NCBI GenBank assembly: GCA_037447655.1
Contig: JBBHKE010001971.1
Coordinates: 1-15,322, forward strand
Length of the DNA stretch: 15,322 nucleotides
Direction: 5' to 3'
Origin: Zygnema cylindricum
Taxonomy: Eukaryota > Streptophyta > Zygnematophyceae > Zygnematales > Zygnemataceae
Part shown: positions 1-9,058 of the stretch, in pieces
Layout of the letters: each line of letters starts with the position of its first letter
Position numbering within the stretch: position 1 is the stretch's first letter
The notes under the pieces: model-generated
What the model saw: the letters and a program-made list of their open reading frames with translations, nothing else
What the model was told of the DNA's origin: nothing
Databases searched by the model: none
Position numbers and translations under genes: made by a program

Positions 1-190
1 CTGTTCTACCAACTGTAGAGGCGGAGGTGCCAGAAAAACGTGTCCCTCCAAACCCAGGTGGAGGTGGGCATCGAATTTGTCCAGACACTATGCCCCATAG
101 ATGCTTCTCAAATAGTTCTCCCTCCATTACCATTTCCCAATAAAGAAAATCTGATCCATCAAATATGGGCACCCTAGAGGGTGGGCCCAT
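1..190 (-). CDS. Ty1-copia retrotransposon gag, N-terminal part (runs off the window)
   Basis: The minus-strand frame from the ATG at 190 is open for 63 codons to the window edge. It begins MGPPSRVPIFDGSDFLYW, followed by an EMVMEGEL segment and HLWGIVSG. This matches the start of plant copia Gag proteins, where a short leader precedes a pattern like 'P-hydrophobic-F-G-S-N/D-F/Y-x-x-W-x-x-x-M-E-x-x-L' and then a Leu-Trp pair. In the family, Gag forms the cytoplasmic virus-like particle that packages element RNA. A Pro-rich stretch (CPPPPGFGG) follows at about residues 41-49. The start was chosen because the ATG directly precedes the recognisable motif. No stop or frameshift is visible, so this copy looks younger than the other copia fragments in the window. 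Protease, integrase and reverse transcriptase would lie beyond the left edge. The family call is from motif recognition; the exact lineage is unknown. Confidence 0.75.
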   Translation of the reverse strand, partial: MGPPSRVPIFDGSDFLYWEMVMEGELFEKHLWGIVSGQIRCPPPPGFGGTRFSGTSASTVGRT

Positions 191-521
191 AACCCGAAAT
201 TATGTGGTCTCTATTAACCCACAGAATGAGCAGCCTATGTAAAGCCTCTAGGATAATATTTGCCCCTTCTACTTTCCCGTTGAATAAGCGCCGCCCAGGC
301 ACACAAATATTCTCACCACCCTCACCGGTGTGAGGACAAGACTCCCCTGAGTTAAACGCAAAAAGAATCAATGAATTTACTCCCTTGAGTAGTAAGTTAT
401 GGTTGGTCAAAGATGACCTTTATAGTTACAAGCTCTCTTACAGAGAGAGGTACCTAAATATTACTAAGCCTTGTCTGCCTACTCACGACTACCTACTACA
501 AAACCGTAGTCCAATAAGAAC

Positions 522-531
522 ACTATATAGT
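522..531 (-). promoter_or_regulatory. TATA-like box in the presumed copia LTR
   Basis: ACTATATAGT is a perfect 10-bp palindrome containing TATATA. It sits about 330 bp upstream of the gag ATG on the minus strand, compatible with a U3 promoter of a small copia LTR. It is assigned to the minus strand because of the element's orientation. No transcript evidence is available. Confidence 0.35.
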
Positions 532-653
532 AGAAGAAGGTACAATGGGCGATGTACTTATTGTACGACCATTGTACGACAAGGTCTACAAGGTGACACC
601 TGTCAAATCGGAAGCCATGGTTCCTCCTCCCATCTTCTCTGATATCAAATAAT

Positions 654-668
654 GTGGCGCCACGTGGC
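654..668. promoter_or_regulatory. Two overlapping palindromes with a G-box core
   Basis: GTGGCGCCAC (654-663) and GCCACGTGGC (659-668) are both perfect 10-bp palindromes that share five bases. The second holds CACGTG, the G-box core bound by plant bZIP and bHLH factors. The location, upstream of the TATA-like box of the presumed LTR, would fit an enhancer. The palindromes are seen directly; function is inferred. Confidence 0.35.
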
Positions 669-870
669 ACCGCGTGACGGTATCTCCGTATGCCGCCAAA
701 ATCTCACTTCGCGTGGCGGCTATAATGTCGGCCGTCCGATCAAAACATATTTTACATGGTTCAGATTTGCGTACATGCACGAATTGCTCCTTTTGGTTAG
801 TCTCCTGTTAATTAGTTATTGCCTTAATGTTTATATATTTATGAAACCCGTCACATGTATCGTTTCGTAA

Positions 871-935
871 CGTCTTAATGGTTAAGGCGTTAGGCTATAG
901 AGAATCTAGAGGTGGTAGGTTCAAATCTAGACTTA
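871..935 (+). repeat. tRNA-like segment, probable SINE head or tRNA pseudogene
   Basis: The segment contains TTAATGGTTAAGGCG (875-889), close to the D-arm/A-box of plant tRNAs of the 'TAATGG-T/A-TAAGGC' type. About 30 bases downstream is GGTTCAAATC, a near-consensus RNA polymerase III B-box. The spacing fits a tRNA. The anticodon and T stems pair poorly, and I see no matching acceptor stem, so it is unlikely to be a working tRNA. tRNA-derived SINEs begin with such decayed heads. The sequence after it (to about 960) is AT-rich and ends near CTTCAAAAA, but I cannot identify a body, tail or target-site duplication. Confidence 0.4.
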
Positions 936-1264
936 GGTAACATTATAGTAAAATATCCTTTACTTCAAAAACTGCCACTCTCTAAATATAGCGGCAACCA
1001 TGGCGCGCCTTTGATCCTCACTCTCTTTCTTTAAAGCAAAACTAAAATAAGGAAGTGAACTATTAATTACCTCTTTTCACAGCTACTCAGTTGCTACGCC
1101 GCTAAGTAGCTACGCTGCTATGTTGCCCTGGTTTGGAATCGCAGTTGCGCTGCTCTGACATCGCAACTGTAGCAGCCTAGTTGCTAGCTACTAATTACCC
1201 AACTCTATAACCCTTTTACAATGCCTCCCACTAGGGCTTCAACGTCCCGCTAAACCTTCCTGAC
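936..1264. other. No gene; degenerate GCTAC/GTAGC-rich tract
   Basis: No coding signal is seen. From about 1083 to 1193 the sequence repeats short GCTAC, GTAGC and GTTGC words. It includes an inverted pair CAGTTGCG (1142-1149) and CGCAACTG (1162-1169). It lies just beyond the stop of the minus-strand pseudogene, so it may be the 3' untranslated part of that element. Confidence 0.4.
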
Positions 1265-2482
1265 TCAAGGAAATTGCAATTGGCGGAGTGTGCCGTACGT
1301 CTCTTCACGGTACTGTTCGACCTCCTGTTGCAGGGTGTAGAGTTGGTTTGGGAGCTGCTCACATCCGGTCTCCAACAGCGCAATACAATGGTCTATCGCA
1401 GCCAATCGTCTCTGAGTGATTCCCTCCCGAAGCTGGTCCTCCCTTTCCTTCGGTATAGCCTCTGGTGCTTCAGGTTGCGCCGGAATGGCCGCTGGTGCAG
1501 GCACCGCGGGTGGCGGAATTTGGGGTGCTTCGGGTTCTGCAAGTTGTCGTACCTAATTCGCTTTTGCTTCAGCTAGTTCCCACCTAGGTAGAGTCCTTAG
1601 CTTGAAGGACGCATGTTTCCTGGCAGCTTGGGCCAGCTGCAGAACGTTCTTCTGGGCCAACTTCAGTGCCTGTACCTCAGGTGTAACCTCTGCCCGAGAA
1701 ATGATATCATTGAGGTGGACATCCCACGGGTGATATCAGCTAACTAACCCGGAAACATCCACCCTATACCATTAGTTATCTTCAACTACTTCTACAAACG
1801 GGAGGGCTTGGGAATTAAATTGCACATAACTTTAGTGGTTGTTCCCGAGGTCCTTTGTCCTCATAAAATTCCAGGCCAGGTGTGAGGATACGTTAGCCGG
1901 GATATAGATAGGATCCCCAGGCTTTCTCCTATGCCACTCCTCAAGCCACACCCCTGGATCCCAATAGAAGCGCTTCCCGAAACTGAAGGTGATATCCGGA
2001 TGCCGTGTGTCGACAAGGAGTGGAAAGAGGTAATCGGGAATTTCCTCTCCTTTTTCACTCTCCTCGTCGGTCTCCCCTTCTCTTCCACGAAAGAGAAACA
2101 CATCGTCTCCACTGGGGTATTGTGCTTCCGCTTTCTTTTCCGCGCTTTTAGAGGACTGCTTGCTTGCGGTTCACTCCTTGTTGGGGTCCCTTATCACCTC
2201 CAGATCCGAAGCGCGCTCCTCGATTGGCGGAGGTACTGGTTCTCGCTCCGGCTCCTCCGCCTCCGAGAGCTTATGATCCTCCTCATCTTCTTCATCTCCC
2301 TCGCGTAGTAGGTTATACACGGGGTCCTGTGAATTCTCTGACCCCTCCCCTCCACTGTTCTCTGCCCGCCCGGCCTCGCTACCGGCGGTATCTTCTGGTT
2401 CCGACCCCGCTTCTACCTCTCTTCTCTAGTCTGCCTCTACCATGGCCTCTGCTGCCACTAACAATCTATCAGGTCGGGGCAT
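1265..2482 (-). pseudogene. Decayed retroelement-type ORF (gag- or ORF1-like), 405 residues with six in-frame stops
   Basis: One minus-strand frame runs from an ATG at 2482 to a TGA at 1267-1265 with no frameshift. It is broken by stops at 2428-2426 (TAG), 2173-2171 (TGA), 1834-1832 (TAA), 1774-1772 (TAA), 1738-1736 (TGA) and 1555-1553 (TAG). Composition stays protein-like across every break. Residues 20-105 are very acidic (a run such as EGDEEDEED). Residues about 140-215 are hydrophobic and aromatic, with FGKRFYWDPGVWLEEWHRRK. Residues about 260-310 are helical and Ala/Gln/Lys-rich. Residues 315-345 are Pro/Ala-rich, and the last 60 look coiled-coil, with LQQEVEQYREETYG. I do not recognise the family. 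A single long ORF with an acidic N-terminus and coiled-coil C-terminus fits a gag-like protein of a non-autonomous LTR element or a LINE ORF1. No reverse transcriptase is visible. The start is the first ATG after an upstream TGA in the same frame. Confidence 0.65.
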
Positions 2483-2669
2483 ATCCCCTTGCCCCACCCG
2501 TACCAGTCTCCTCCCTCTACTTTCCTCTCAACTTGCTACGCTATATATTCTTGTTGTTCTATCTTTTCCTATGCATTTCACTCTATTGTCCATAGCCTAT
2601 TTCAGCCATGGATTACTCTCAAAGCACCACAGACTACCCCCAAATCAATTGTGTTTGATACAACACAGG

Positions 2670-2713
2670 TTACTCCACAATAAACAGAATCTTACTCCAC
2701 AATAAACAGAATC
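2670..2713. repeat. Perfect 22-bp tandem duplication
   Basis: TTACTCCACAATAAACAGAATC is present twice without change or spacer (2670-2691 and 2692-2713; positions define the unit). It probably arose by slippage or repair and shows no link to a gene. Confidence 0.85.
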
Positions 2714-3334
2714 ACCTCAAATTGCAGCGATATTCAGTATATTGTAGACACCGTAGCCTTCCATAAATCCACAAAGGCATCCAAAAGAAATGAGCTAGAG
2801 AGTTTCCCAAAAACGTTTGACAGATTACCAAACTAACGATGTAGACTCCTCACAAAATTCTATAAAACCAACAAAACATACCGAAACTACACACACATAC
2901 AGTTTCTAGATCATAAAATACATCCACAAAGTTTCACATCAAAATAACAGTCAGAGTGATCATACTAACAAGTCAAAGTTGCAAAAAAACAGTTTGCCTT
3001 GTCTTTAATAAACTCAGCTGTGATAATTAAAATAATCTAAGTCCTACAAGTTATAATCATAGAGTCCTCTACTTAATGTACGGACGCATACCAGCCGTAC
3101 GATATCTACTACCTACCCAATTTATCGTGAGTATATCGGAATAACAGAAAGAATAAATCTACACTAATAAACTAATTAGTAAAAAGACAAACCTCTCTTG
3201 TATAGAATATTTACATCGACACCTCCGAAAAATCCGCATAGTAAGCGTCAACTTGCTTAGTCACTTGTGATCCTCTTATGAATCTCGTCCGCCGACTTGA
3301 TTCATATCTACCGCAGCTGTGTTGTCTCGTTTCG

Positions 3335-3426
3335 GATCATATTCAACATAACCATAGCTTCGTTGCAGCTGCGCCTTCCTATACCTGATCATATCCAAAA
3401 ATAACCGTAGCTTCGTCGCAGCTGCG
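3335..3426. repeat. Two diverged ~40-bp direct repeats
   Basis: The segments 3335-3373 and 3387-3426 share GATCATAT at the start, then an A-rich stretch, ATAACC, TAGCTTCGT and GCAGCTGCG at the end, with a few substitutions. A weaker third copy ending in CCGCAGCTGTG lies just before (about 3302-3320). This looks like an old small tandem array. Confidence 0.65.
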
Positions 3427-3610
3427 TTTGTCCCATTTAAAGTAAACTTGTCTAAAATATGAAAAGTTGTTGCCTAGTGATCTACGAAAAGCGATAACTT
3501 ACAATCTCAAGAACTTTATATGAGACGAATGTCCTAAACCTTAGCAAATTCTGGTCCTGATTTGTGAAGGTCGTGGGTATAGCCTAGGTTTTTCAATGGA
3601 ATATTTCGAA

Positions 3611-3666
3611 CGCCTCACCTTTCATTTGAACCAAGTTCCGCCTCACCTTTCATTTGAACCAAGTTC
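3611..3666. repeat. Perfect 28-bp tandem duplication
   Basis: A 28-bp unit starting CGCCTCACCTTTC and ending CCAAGTTC is repeated twice without mismatch (3611-3638, 3639-3666). The lack of divergence suggests a recent event within otherwise old sequence. Confidence 0.9.
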
Positions 3667-4379
3667 TGTCGAAAGATTGTCGTGGATAAAACGTGTTGAA
3701 GAACGCTTAGCTCTCATTGACATATAAGAACAAATAGAAGGCTGAATGGAGGACTCATTCGACTTCTATATTCAAAATTTTCTTGCGCACAATCTTGAAA
3801 GAAGCCATCGAAGGATTTGTTCATATTGGTTTTTAATATTCAGTGTGCTTGATCTTAGGTAGGCAATATTGGATCTATAACATTGTTGGCAAAACACATG
3901 AACATGTAAAGCGATTTCGACAAAATTTAAAAATACAACCAAAATTATTAAAATAGTTTGGCGTGACGAGGATTTAAAAAATGTCAATAGATTTTGATAA
4001 TATCAATTGTTACAATGTTTAGTGATCTTAGGAAAGTTCGCAAAAGATCTGACCAACCACCATGTAATGAAAGTTGTAAATAAATGGTTCTAGACAACAC
4101 CATAGTCTATATGGCCAATAATATAAAGTGATCAACGCCATTCATATATAGCTTTCGGACTTGATGTTCAACAACAACAGCATGAAAATAAGTAAACTAC
4201 CTTGTTTTTAGGACGTCGAGTAAATATCACTTTGTCTTTTGTTTTTTGAAACGATTTGGTCTACATGAGAAACGATACAGAAATTCCCTCATTCGTTTAT
4301 TATTTTTTCCCGAGTGTTATTTTATTTGTTTGAACGTGGCATTTCCCAAAAGCATATTGGGTCGACTTTGATTAGTATG

Positions 4380-5495
4380 ACACTGTCGTTGATGGCGTAA
4401 AACAACAAGTTATGGGCCAGCCCCTAAAGTTGCTTATATTTGATAAAAAACACAATCTTCATTGGGCAATCATTATGAATTATCAAAATGTGGAGAGGAA
4501 GCCCATAAAAGTTGCGAACGTAATGCTTAATAACTCATCTATGGAGTTGAAGAAAATATTCTTCTAAATATACATGTTTTAAGCTCGAATGTGCTAAAGC
4601 AAGATATGATTTGAGATTTGGTAAGCATCAAGATGAATTCATTTGAGATATTTCCATCAGTTTCAAAAATGTAACAGAAAAATTGTGCAAGATGTTGGTT
4701 TACACTAATCATTTACATATTTGATTACAACTGTAATATGTGGTAATATATCTGAGCAGTTCCATAGGTATCAAAAAGATCCTACAAAAAGTGCTAGTAC
4801 AAAAAGAGATTATAGTGAGGCTAATAGAGTTGTAATTTACAGATCAGGACTATAAGTTTAACATTAAAATGAAAAAATCAGCTGATGTAATTCGAGTAAG
4901 AAACATTAAGATTAGGTGATAGTTTTACAGGTAATTGATTAAATTAAACAAAAATAGTTAAAGAATGCACGCTTTCAATACTCTGTTTCGGATTGAGGGC
5001 TCAAGTATATCTATTATAGAGTCCAAAAGCAAGTCACTAAATTGATATTACAATGACAACATGGGCAATGCTTTCCAAATGTGCGATGCAAACGAGTATG
5101 CTTTATCATCATGAGTATTTCGAGTGGATTGGATGACGGTTAGGTAACCTCCATGCATTCAAAAATAGTTTTCTAGGAGACATGGATGCAAAGCAACTAG
5201 AAATTTATCACGCGACAAAAGAGGTGGGGAAGGACGGGTGGATTTTCGACACTAGAGCCTTTACTCACATGTTTCTAGAACAATTATTGCTTCCAGAATC
5301 TTCAGCCTACAACCTTTACTAGGGTCTACTTCAGAAACAAAGTGATTGTTGATTCTTATGCTACTGGGTGAGCCAAAATCCACATAAGATTTTAAGGATT
5401 GATTGACAAATGAGTGCTCGGTGGCGTGTACTTTGTACCAGAATTGAATAAAGATGTATTGTTCACCTCTTTAATTAAGAGAAATTGTTTTTTCT
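4380..5495 (+). pseudogene. Copia gag-protease remnant, unit A
   Basis: Fragments of a copia polyprotein can be read in shifting frames. Around 4425-4505 a stretch reads as a gag-like start (KLLIFDKKHNLHWAIIMNY). At 5233-5274 DGWIFDTRAFTHMF lies where copia aspartic proteases have a W-hydrophobic-x-D-S-G-A-S/T-x-H motif; the catalytic D is kept but S-G has become T-R. At 5423-5490 GVYFVPELNKDVLF follows, matching the conserved 'D-V-x-Y-V-P-x-L-x-x-N-L-L-S' segment that follows the protease in the family. A weak zinc-knuckle remnant (C-D-A-N near 5080) precedes the protease. Many stops and frameshifts separate the blocks, so no product is expected. The order gag, knuckle, protease supports the family call. 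Confidence 0.6.
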
Positions 5496-5980
5496 TTTTT
5501 GAATAGGGGTTATATATAGTTAGAAAAAATAATACGATAGCTGTTGCTGGTACTCGAGGCGGAACCAACAGTTTAGGCTAGATTTGGTGAATGATGTAAT
5601 TGAAAATATTTTTTGTATAAGGGTGTGCTATCACAATCTGTGGTGTACAATGGTGAAACATGTGCACTTAGAAATTTAAAAACATCATTGATAACTAACA
5701 ATGTGGGTGATGATTATGCTCTAGAAAAAAATCTCAAGCTTCCGGTTTGATCTAAGATCGGACATAGATCTGAAGAAGTTTCTGAACTTTTCCTTTTTCA
5801 TATATGGGGGGCCGACCTGAATACCTCCTATAGTAGGATAGAGTCGTGTGCTGACTTTTTACTGATGACGACTACTCTAGGTGCACCACTCTTTTTCTTC
5901 TAAAATACTTTGGTAAACTCTGCAACAGATACATTAAGATTTATAAAAATGGATAATGGATGCAAAAATACAATAAATAA
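5496..5980 (+). other. Unit A-specific stretch, possible further copia remnant
   Basis: This part has no counterpart in unit B. Short peptides such as CALRNLKTSLITNNVGDDYA can be read near 5665-5720, but I cannot match them to a domain. It may continue the polyprotein after the protease (pre-integrase region), or be a separate insertion. Confidence 0.3.
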
Positions 5981-6639
5981 TACTTGATCATAGATAAAAA
6001 AGGAAAAGAAATTTCAGAATGCTCTCCAAGATCCGACATTTTTCAGCTTCCATAAACACAAAAGCAAGAAATAAGACGTTCAGTTCTTCAACTTATATTG
6101 TGGCTCTTTAACATAACTAAAACACGAGGAAAATATTAGTGACTAAAATGTTGTCAAATAAACAAAATTTCAATATTTTATCTATTGTTTCGAAAATTTC
6201 AATAGACCACTTCATAAACAAATTATATACACATACTTCTTCATCCCTCTAAAGTTACCAGGATCACCTCAAGTTTTACTCAAAAACTTCCAAAATATTT
6301 ATAAATATCTTTTCAGAATTTGATAATGTGGATTGTTAAAATTTTCGAGTAAGGTTTGACCAATCACTACATTATAAACGTTATAAGTAATCGTTGTACA
6401 CAACACTATAATCCATATTGCCAATAACATATAGTGATCAACCAACTGACTTACAACCGATGACACGATCAAAGTGAGTAAGCTACCTTGTTTATGGGAC
6501 TATTAGTGAATAAATATTTGTCTTTTCTTTTTGAGATGGTCTGGTCTTCATGAGAAATGATGCGCAAGTAGAATCATCGATATTTTATTCTATCTCAAGT
6601 GTTATACTTGTTGTCTGAAAGTAATTTTTGAAATTTTAA

Positions 6640-7480
6640 TATGGAGCCCGTGAGATTTGTGAACGGAATGCTTGCTAGCACGTCTATGGAGTTGAAGAAG
6701 AACTTATTGTAAATAGACATATTTTAGTGCTTGAATGTGCTCAGGCAAACTATGACCAAAGATTTGGTATAGGCCCACATCAAAATGAATGCATTTGAGG
6801 TATCAACAACAATTTCAGAAATGTAACAAGAAATTGGTGGGAGGTATTGGTTTACATTATTTACTAACATACTTGATTTCAAGTCTATAGGTGGTAGTAT
6901 ATTTGAGAAATGCCATAGCTATCAAAAACTTCCTTGAAAAAGTGCTAGTTCAAAAAGAGACTATACTAAGGCCCATGGGGTTCTACTTCTCAAAAGAGGA
7001 CTATAAGTTGAACATAAAAATGCAATAAATCAGCTGACCTAATTCGAGTACAAACGTTGAAAATTAGTGAGTGTTTTGACGGGTCATGCTTGCTTAATGT
7101 GTGATGCCAACAAGCACGCTTTAGCATCATAGTGTTTCGAGATGGGTGGGACGATGGTTGGGTCTCTTCCATGCATTCAAGAAAGCCTTCGGTATTTTGA
7201 GTGAAGCGAAAGAAAAACACAACAACAGTTTTCTAGGAGTCATGGAAGCAAAGCACCTAGAAATCTATCATGCAACAGAAAAGGTGGTGGAGGACGGGTG
7301 GATTATCGACATTGGAGATTTTAATCACATGTTCTCACGACAAACATCTCTTCCACAATCTTTAACCAACAACCCCTACTAGGATCTACTTCAAAATCAA
7401 AGCGATTGTCGAGTCTAATGCCACTAGGGTGAGCCAAAATCCACATGAGATTTCAAGGATTTAAAGACAATGGGTGCTTG
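6640..7480 (+). pseudogene. Copia gag-protease remnant, unit B
   Basis: This is the counterpart of the unit A remnant. A 78-codon open stretch (7146-7382) contains HATEKVVEDGWIIDIGDFNHMF-like sequence in which DGWIIDIGDFNHMF (7293-7334) corresponds to the protease active-site region. Here D-x-G is retained (D-I-G), closer to the family D-S-G than unit A. Just before, around 7083-7130, the translation GHACLMCDANKHALA resembles a worn CCHC zinc knuckle. The later VPEL segment is missing. Upstream sequence aligns with unit A block by block but has stops in all frames. No function is expected. Confidence 0.55.
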
Positions 7481-7840
7481 GTGATAATAAAAAATAATTG
7501 ATCATCGATAAAAAAAAAGAGAGAATTTTCAGAATGCTCTCCAATATCCGACAGTTTTAAGATTCCATAAAGACAAAGCAAGAAAGGACACGTTTAATTC
7601 TTCAACTTATATTGTTGCTCTTTTATAGAATTACAACAGGAGGAAAATATTACTAAATAAAACGTTGTCAAAAGAAACCAAATTTCAATATGTTACATAG
7701 TGCTTCCAAACTTTGAATATACCACTTTATGAAAAAAAAAAATATACATACTTTTGAATACCTTGAAAGTAACCTGGATCACGTCAAGTTTTACTCAAAA
7801 ACAAAACTTCCAGAATGTTCTTAAATAATTAATAAACTCC

Positions 7841-8531
7841 TTGCATACGTCAAACTTTACTTTTTCACTTTAAAGATAATGCATCGTCGAGCTTCGGGAT
7901 ACTTGGTGTTTCCGTCCTTGGGATTTAAGTTTATTTTTCCGTTAAACAATTGAACTCCAAGGAAATCGGAACGGAAACAACCGCCGACCAAAAGAGTCTT
8001 GTTGATCTGTACGAAGCACAACAAGACAAAGGACAAAAAGAGTAACTGTCAGAAACCTGCTCAGAATCAATCTATTTTGTAGCGATTGTTGGATATACAT
8101 TTTCTCTTGTTCAACCTACATTTGATTTTTCCAACGAGCATCTACGCCTCATTTGATGTAATTTACCGTGATAAAATGTTCAATATTTTAAGAAAGGGAT
8201 TAAACGAAAAATAAACCAATCTAATTGCTTAACAACATTTCTATGCTGTTTGACAAGATTGTTGCCAATGTTCATGTGCTTCTTGCTATCTATGAAGCCA
8301 AGAATCTTCTTTTTTTCAGTGTAAGGTTTTATTAATTTCAAATCATGAACTATTATTGATCTAGGCTACTAATCTTGGTGATATGATTTGCAGATAAACT
8401 AGTTAAAAAAATAATATACCACAATCCAAAGGGAGAAAGTTATTGGAAATGTGCTATAAATGGTTACCCTATACTATGCGGTTAAAGCATGGGTTTACCA
8501 CATATAGCTCTCCCAACACATTCGCTATAAA
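7841..8531. other. AT-rich, no gene seen
   Basis: No reading frame of note is present. An imperfect inverted repeat pairs GTTTCCGTCCTTGG (from about 7910) with the sequence ending CGGAACGGAAAC (about 7979). A better one lies at 8453-8508 and is listed separately. Confidence 0.5.
8453..8508. repeat. Imperfect hairpin (17-18-bp arms)
   Basis: GCTATAAATGGTTACCC (8453-8469) pairs with GGGTTTACCACATATAGC (8491-8508) with a few mismatches and a loop of about 21 bases. It could be a small MITE remnant. No flanking duplication was found. Confidence 0.45.
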
Positions 8532-8967
8532 CTAGAGAGAACGTACGTTATTAAACGTTTTGTAGAGAAGTTTCGCCGGGCTGCCCGAGAAAAAAAACTG
8601 ATCCCCATAGGTCCGCGGCGCGCCTTTGAGTCCCCCTGCAATTAGTGTGGTTCCTTTGGTCGCCGGAATCTGGACGTACGTTTTGTTGAAGCGCTCCACC
8701 ACGCCCGAACTGACGGCCCGATTAACCGGACCACTCAGGCTGCGACACGTCACCAAATGCCACGTCATTGTGGGGTCAGCAAAACTATTTCACCCTGGAG
8801 GACATTTTTATTCATCGGCATTCCGTACATTCCGTACGGCTGTGAGCAATGAATGGTAATTTCATTTTTTGAGAAATGGAGAAGTTCAATATTGTGATTA
8901 GCTTTCGGCGACATTTGTCTTTTTCGTAAATATATCTTCTTCTTTAGCACAATGCCGACGAAAAAAC
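8532..8967. other. GC-richer non-coding stretch with ACGT-core words
   Basis: Short ORFs exist on both strands but overlap each other and look accidental. The minus strand carries TGACGTGGCA and GTGACGTGTC near 8745-8768, ACGT-core words common in plant promoters and LTRs. The base composition shifts sharply from the AT-rich sequence before 8540, marking a boundary. If the minus-strand ORF at 9.2 kb is a first exon, later exons could lie here, but none is recognisable. Confidence 0.35.
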
Positions 8968-9058
8968 AACCCACCTGAAGGATATAATAATAACATAATA
9001 ATAATATAATAATAGTATAATAACACTAAAACACTTGGTAAATAACCCACCTGAAGGA
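8968..9058 (-). mobile_element. 61-bp retroposon 3' end with TTA-type tail and 15-bp target-site duplication
   Basis: AACCCACCTGAAGGA occurs at 8968-8982 and again at 9044-9058, identical over 15 bp. Between them lie 61 bp (8983-9043). Read on the minus strand the insert starts ATTTACCAAGTGTTTTAGTG and continues as an irregular TTA/TTATTA repeat to the second direct repeat. Long exact target duplications plus a simple-repeat 3' tail are hallmarks of LINE/SINE target-primed insertion; some LINE families have such trinucleotide tails. At this size only a 5'-truncated 3' end would remain. Slippage expansion of an AT microsatellite would not explain the flanking duplication. Confidence 0.6.

Larger units (their letters stand above)
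191..870 (-). mobile_element. Probable 5' leader and LTR of the copia element at the left edge
   Basis: Upstream of the gag start on the minus strand lies about 680 bp with no convincing gene. A leader and LTR are expected here. A palindromic TATA-like box ACTATATAGT (522-531) is well placed to be the U3 promoter. Downstream of it on the minus strand is a perfect 6-bp hairpin (433-447, CTCTCT-TAC-AGAGAG) in the region where R/U5 would fall. A near-tandem repeat of ATTGTACGAC occurs at 560-569 and 571-580. I could not find a methionine-tRNA primer-binding site or define the TG...CA ends, so the LTR limits are unknown and the right limit is set only by the tRNA-like segment. The short ORFs here appear accidental. 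Confidence 0.4.
2483..3984. other. AT-rich intergenic stretch, no gene seen
   Basis: Both strands lack a reading frame with protein-like composition. The stretch holds the 22-bp tandem repeat at 2670, the CAGCTGCG repeats at 3335-3426 and the 28-bp repeat at 3611. The part next to 2482 could be the leader or LTR of the minus-strand pseudogene, but no LTR ends or primer site can be defined. Confidence 0.5.
3985..7840 (+). repeat. Degenerate tandem duplication of a copia-bearing segment (units A and B)
   Basis: Unit A (about 3985-6315) and unit B (about 6316-7840) share the same order of sequence blocks. Examples are TTTGATAAT at both starts; CAACAC-TAT with 'ccaataa-ata-agtgatcaa' (about 4095-4135 and 6400-6440); 'atggagttgaagaa' (about 4540 and 6690); 'ggacgggtggatt' (about 5232 and 7292); and 'cagaatgctctccaa' (about 6015 and 7529). 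Both end near 'tcaagttttactcaaaaac'. Unit B lacks about 540 bp (5440-5975 of A), about 130 bp near 4335-4470 and about 140 bp near 4915-5055. Divergence is high, so the duplication is old or the two are separate insertions of one family. Confidence 0.7.

Noticed and set aside
174-410. 78-codon minus-strand ORF in the copia leader
   Set aside because: It overlaps the gag start in a different frame and lies in the expected untranslated leader; no family motif is visible.
1002-1014. 13-mer GGCGCGCCTTTGA repeated at 8616-8628
   Set aside because: No similarity extends beyond the 13 bases, and a few shared 13-mers are expected by chance in a window of this size.
1274-1576. 100-codon plus-strand ORF
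   Set aside because: It is the antisense of the coiled-coil and Pro/Ala-rich end of the minus-strand pseudogene.
1931-2595. Plus-strand ORFs of 125 and 143 codons, Leu/Pro-rich
   Set aside because: They are antisense to the acidic N-terminal half of the same pseudogene; the Leu/Pro bias reflects complemented GAG/GGA codons.
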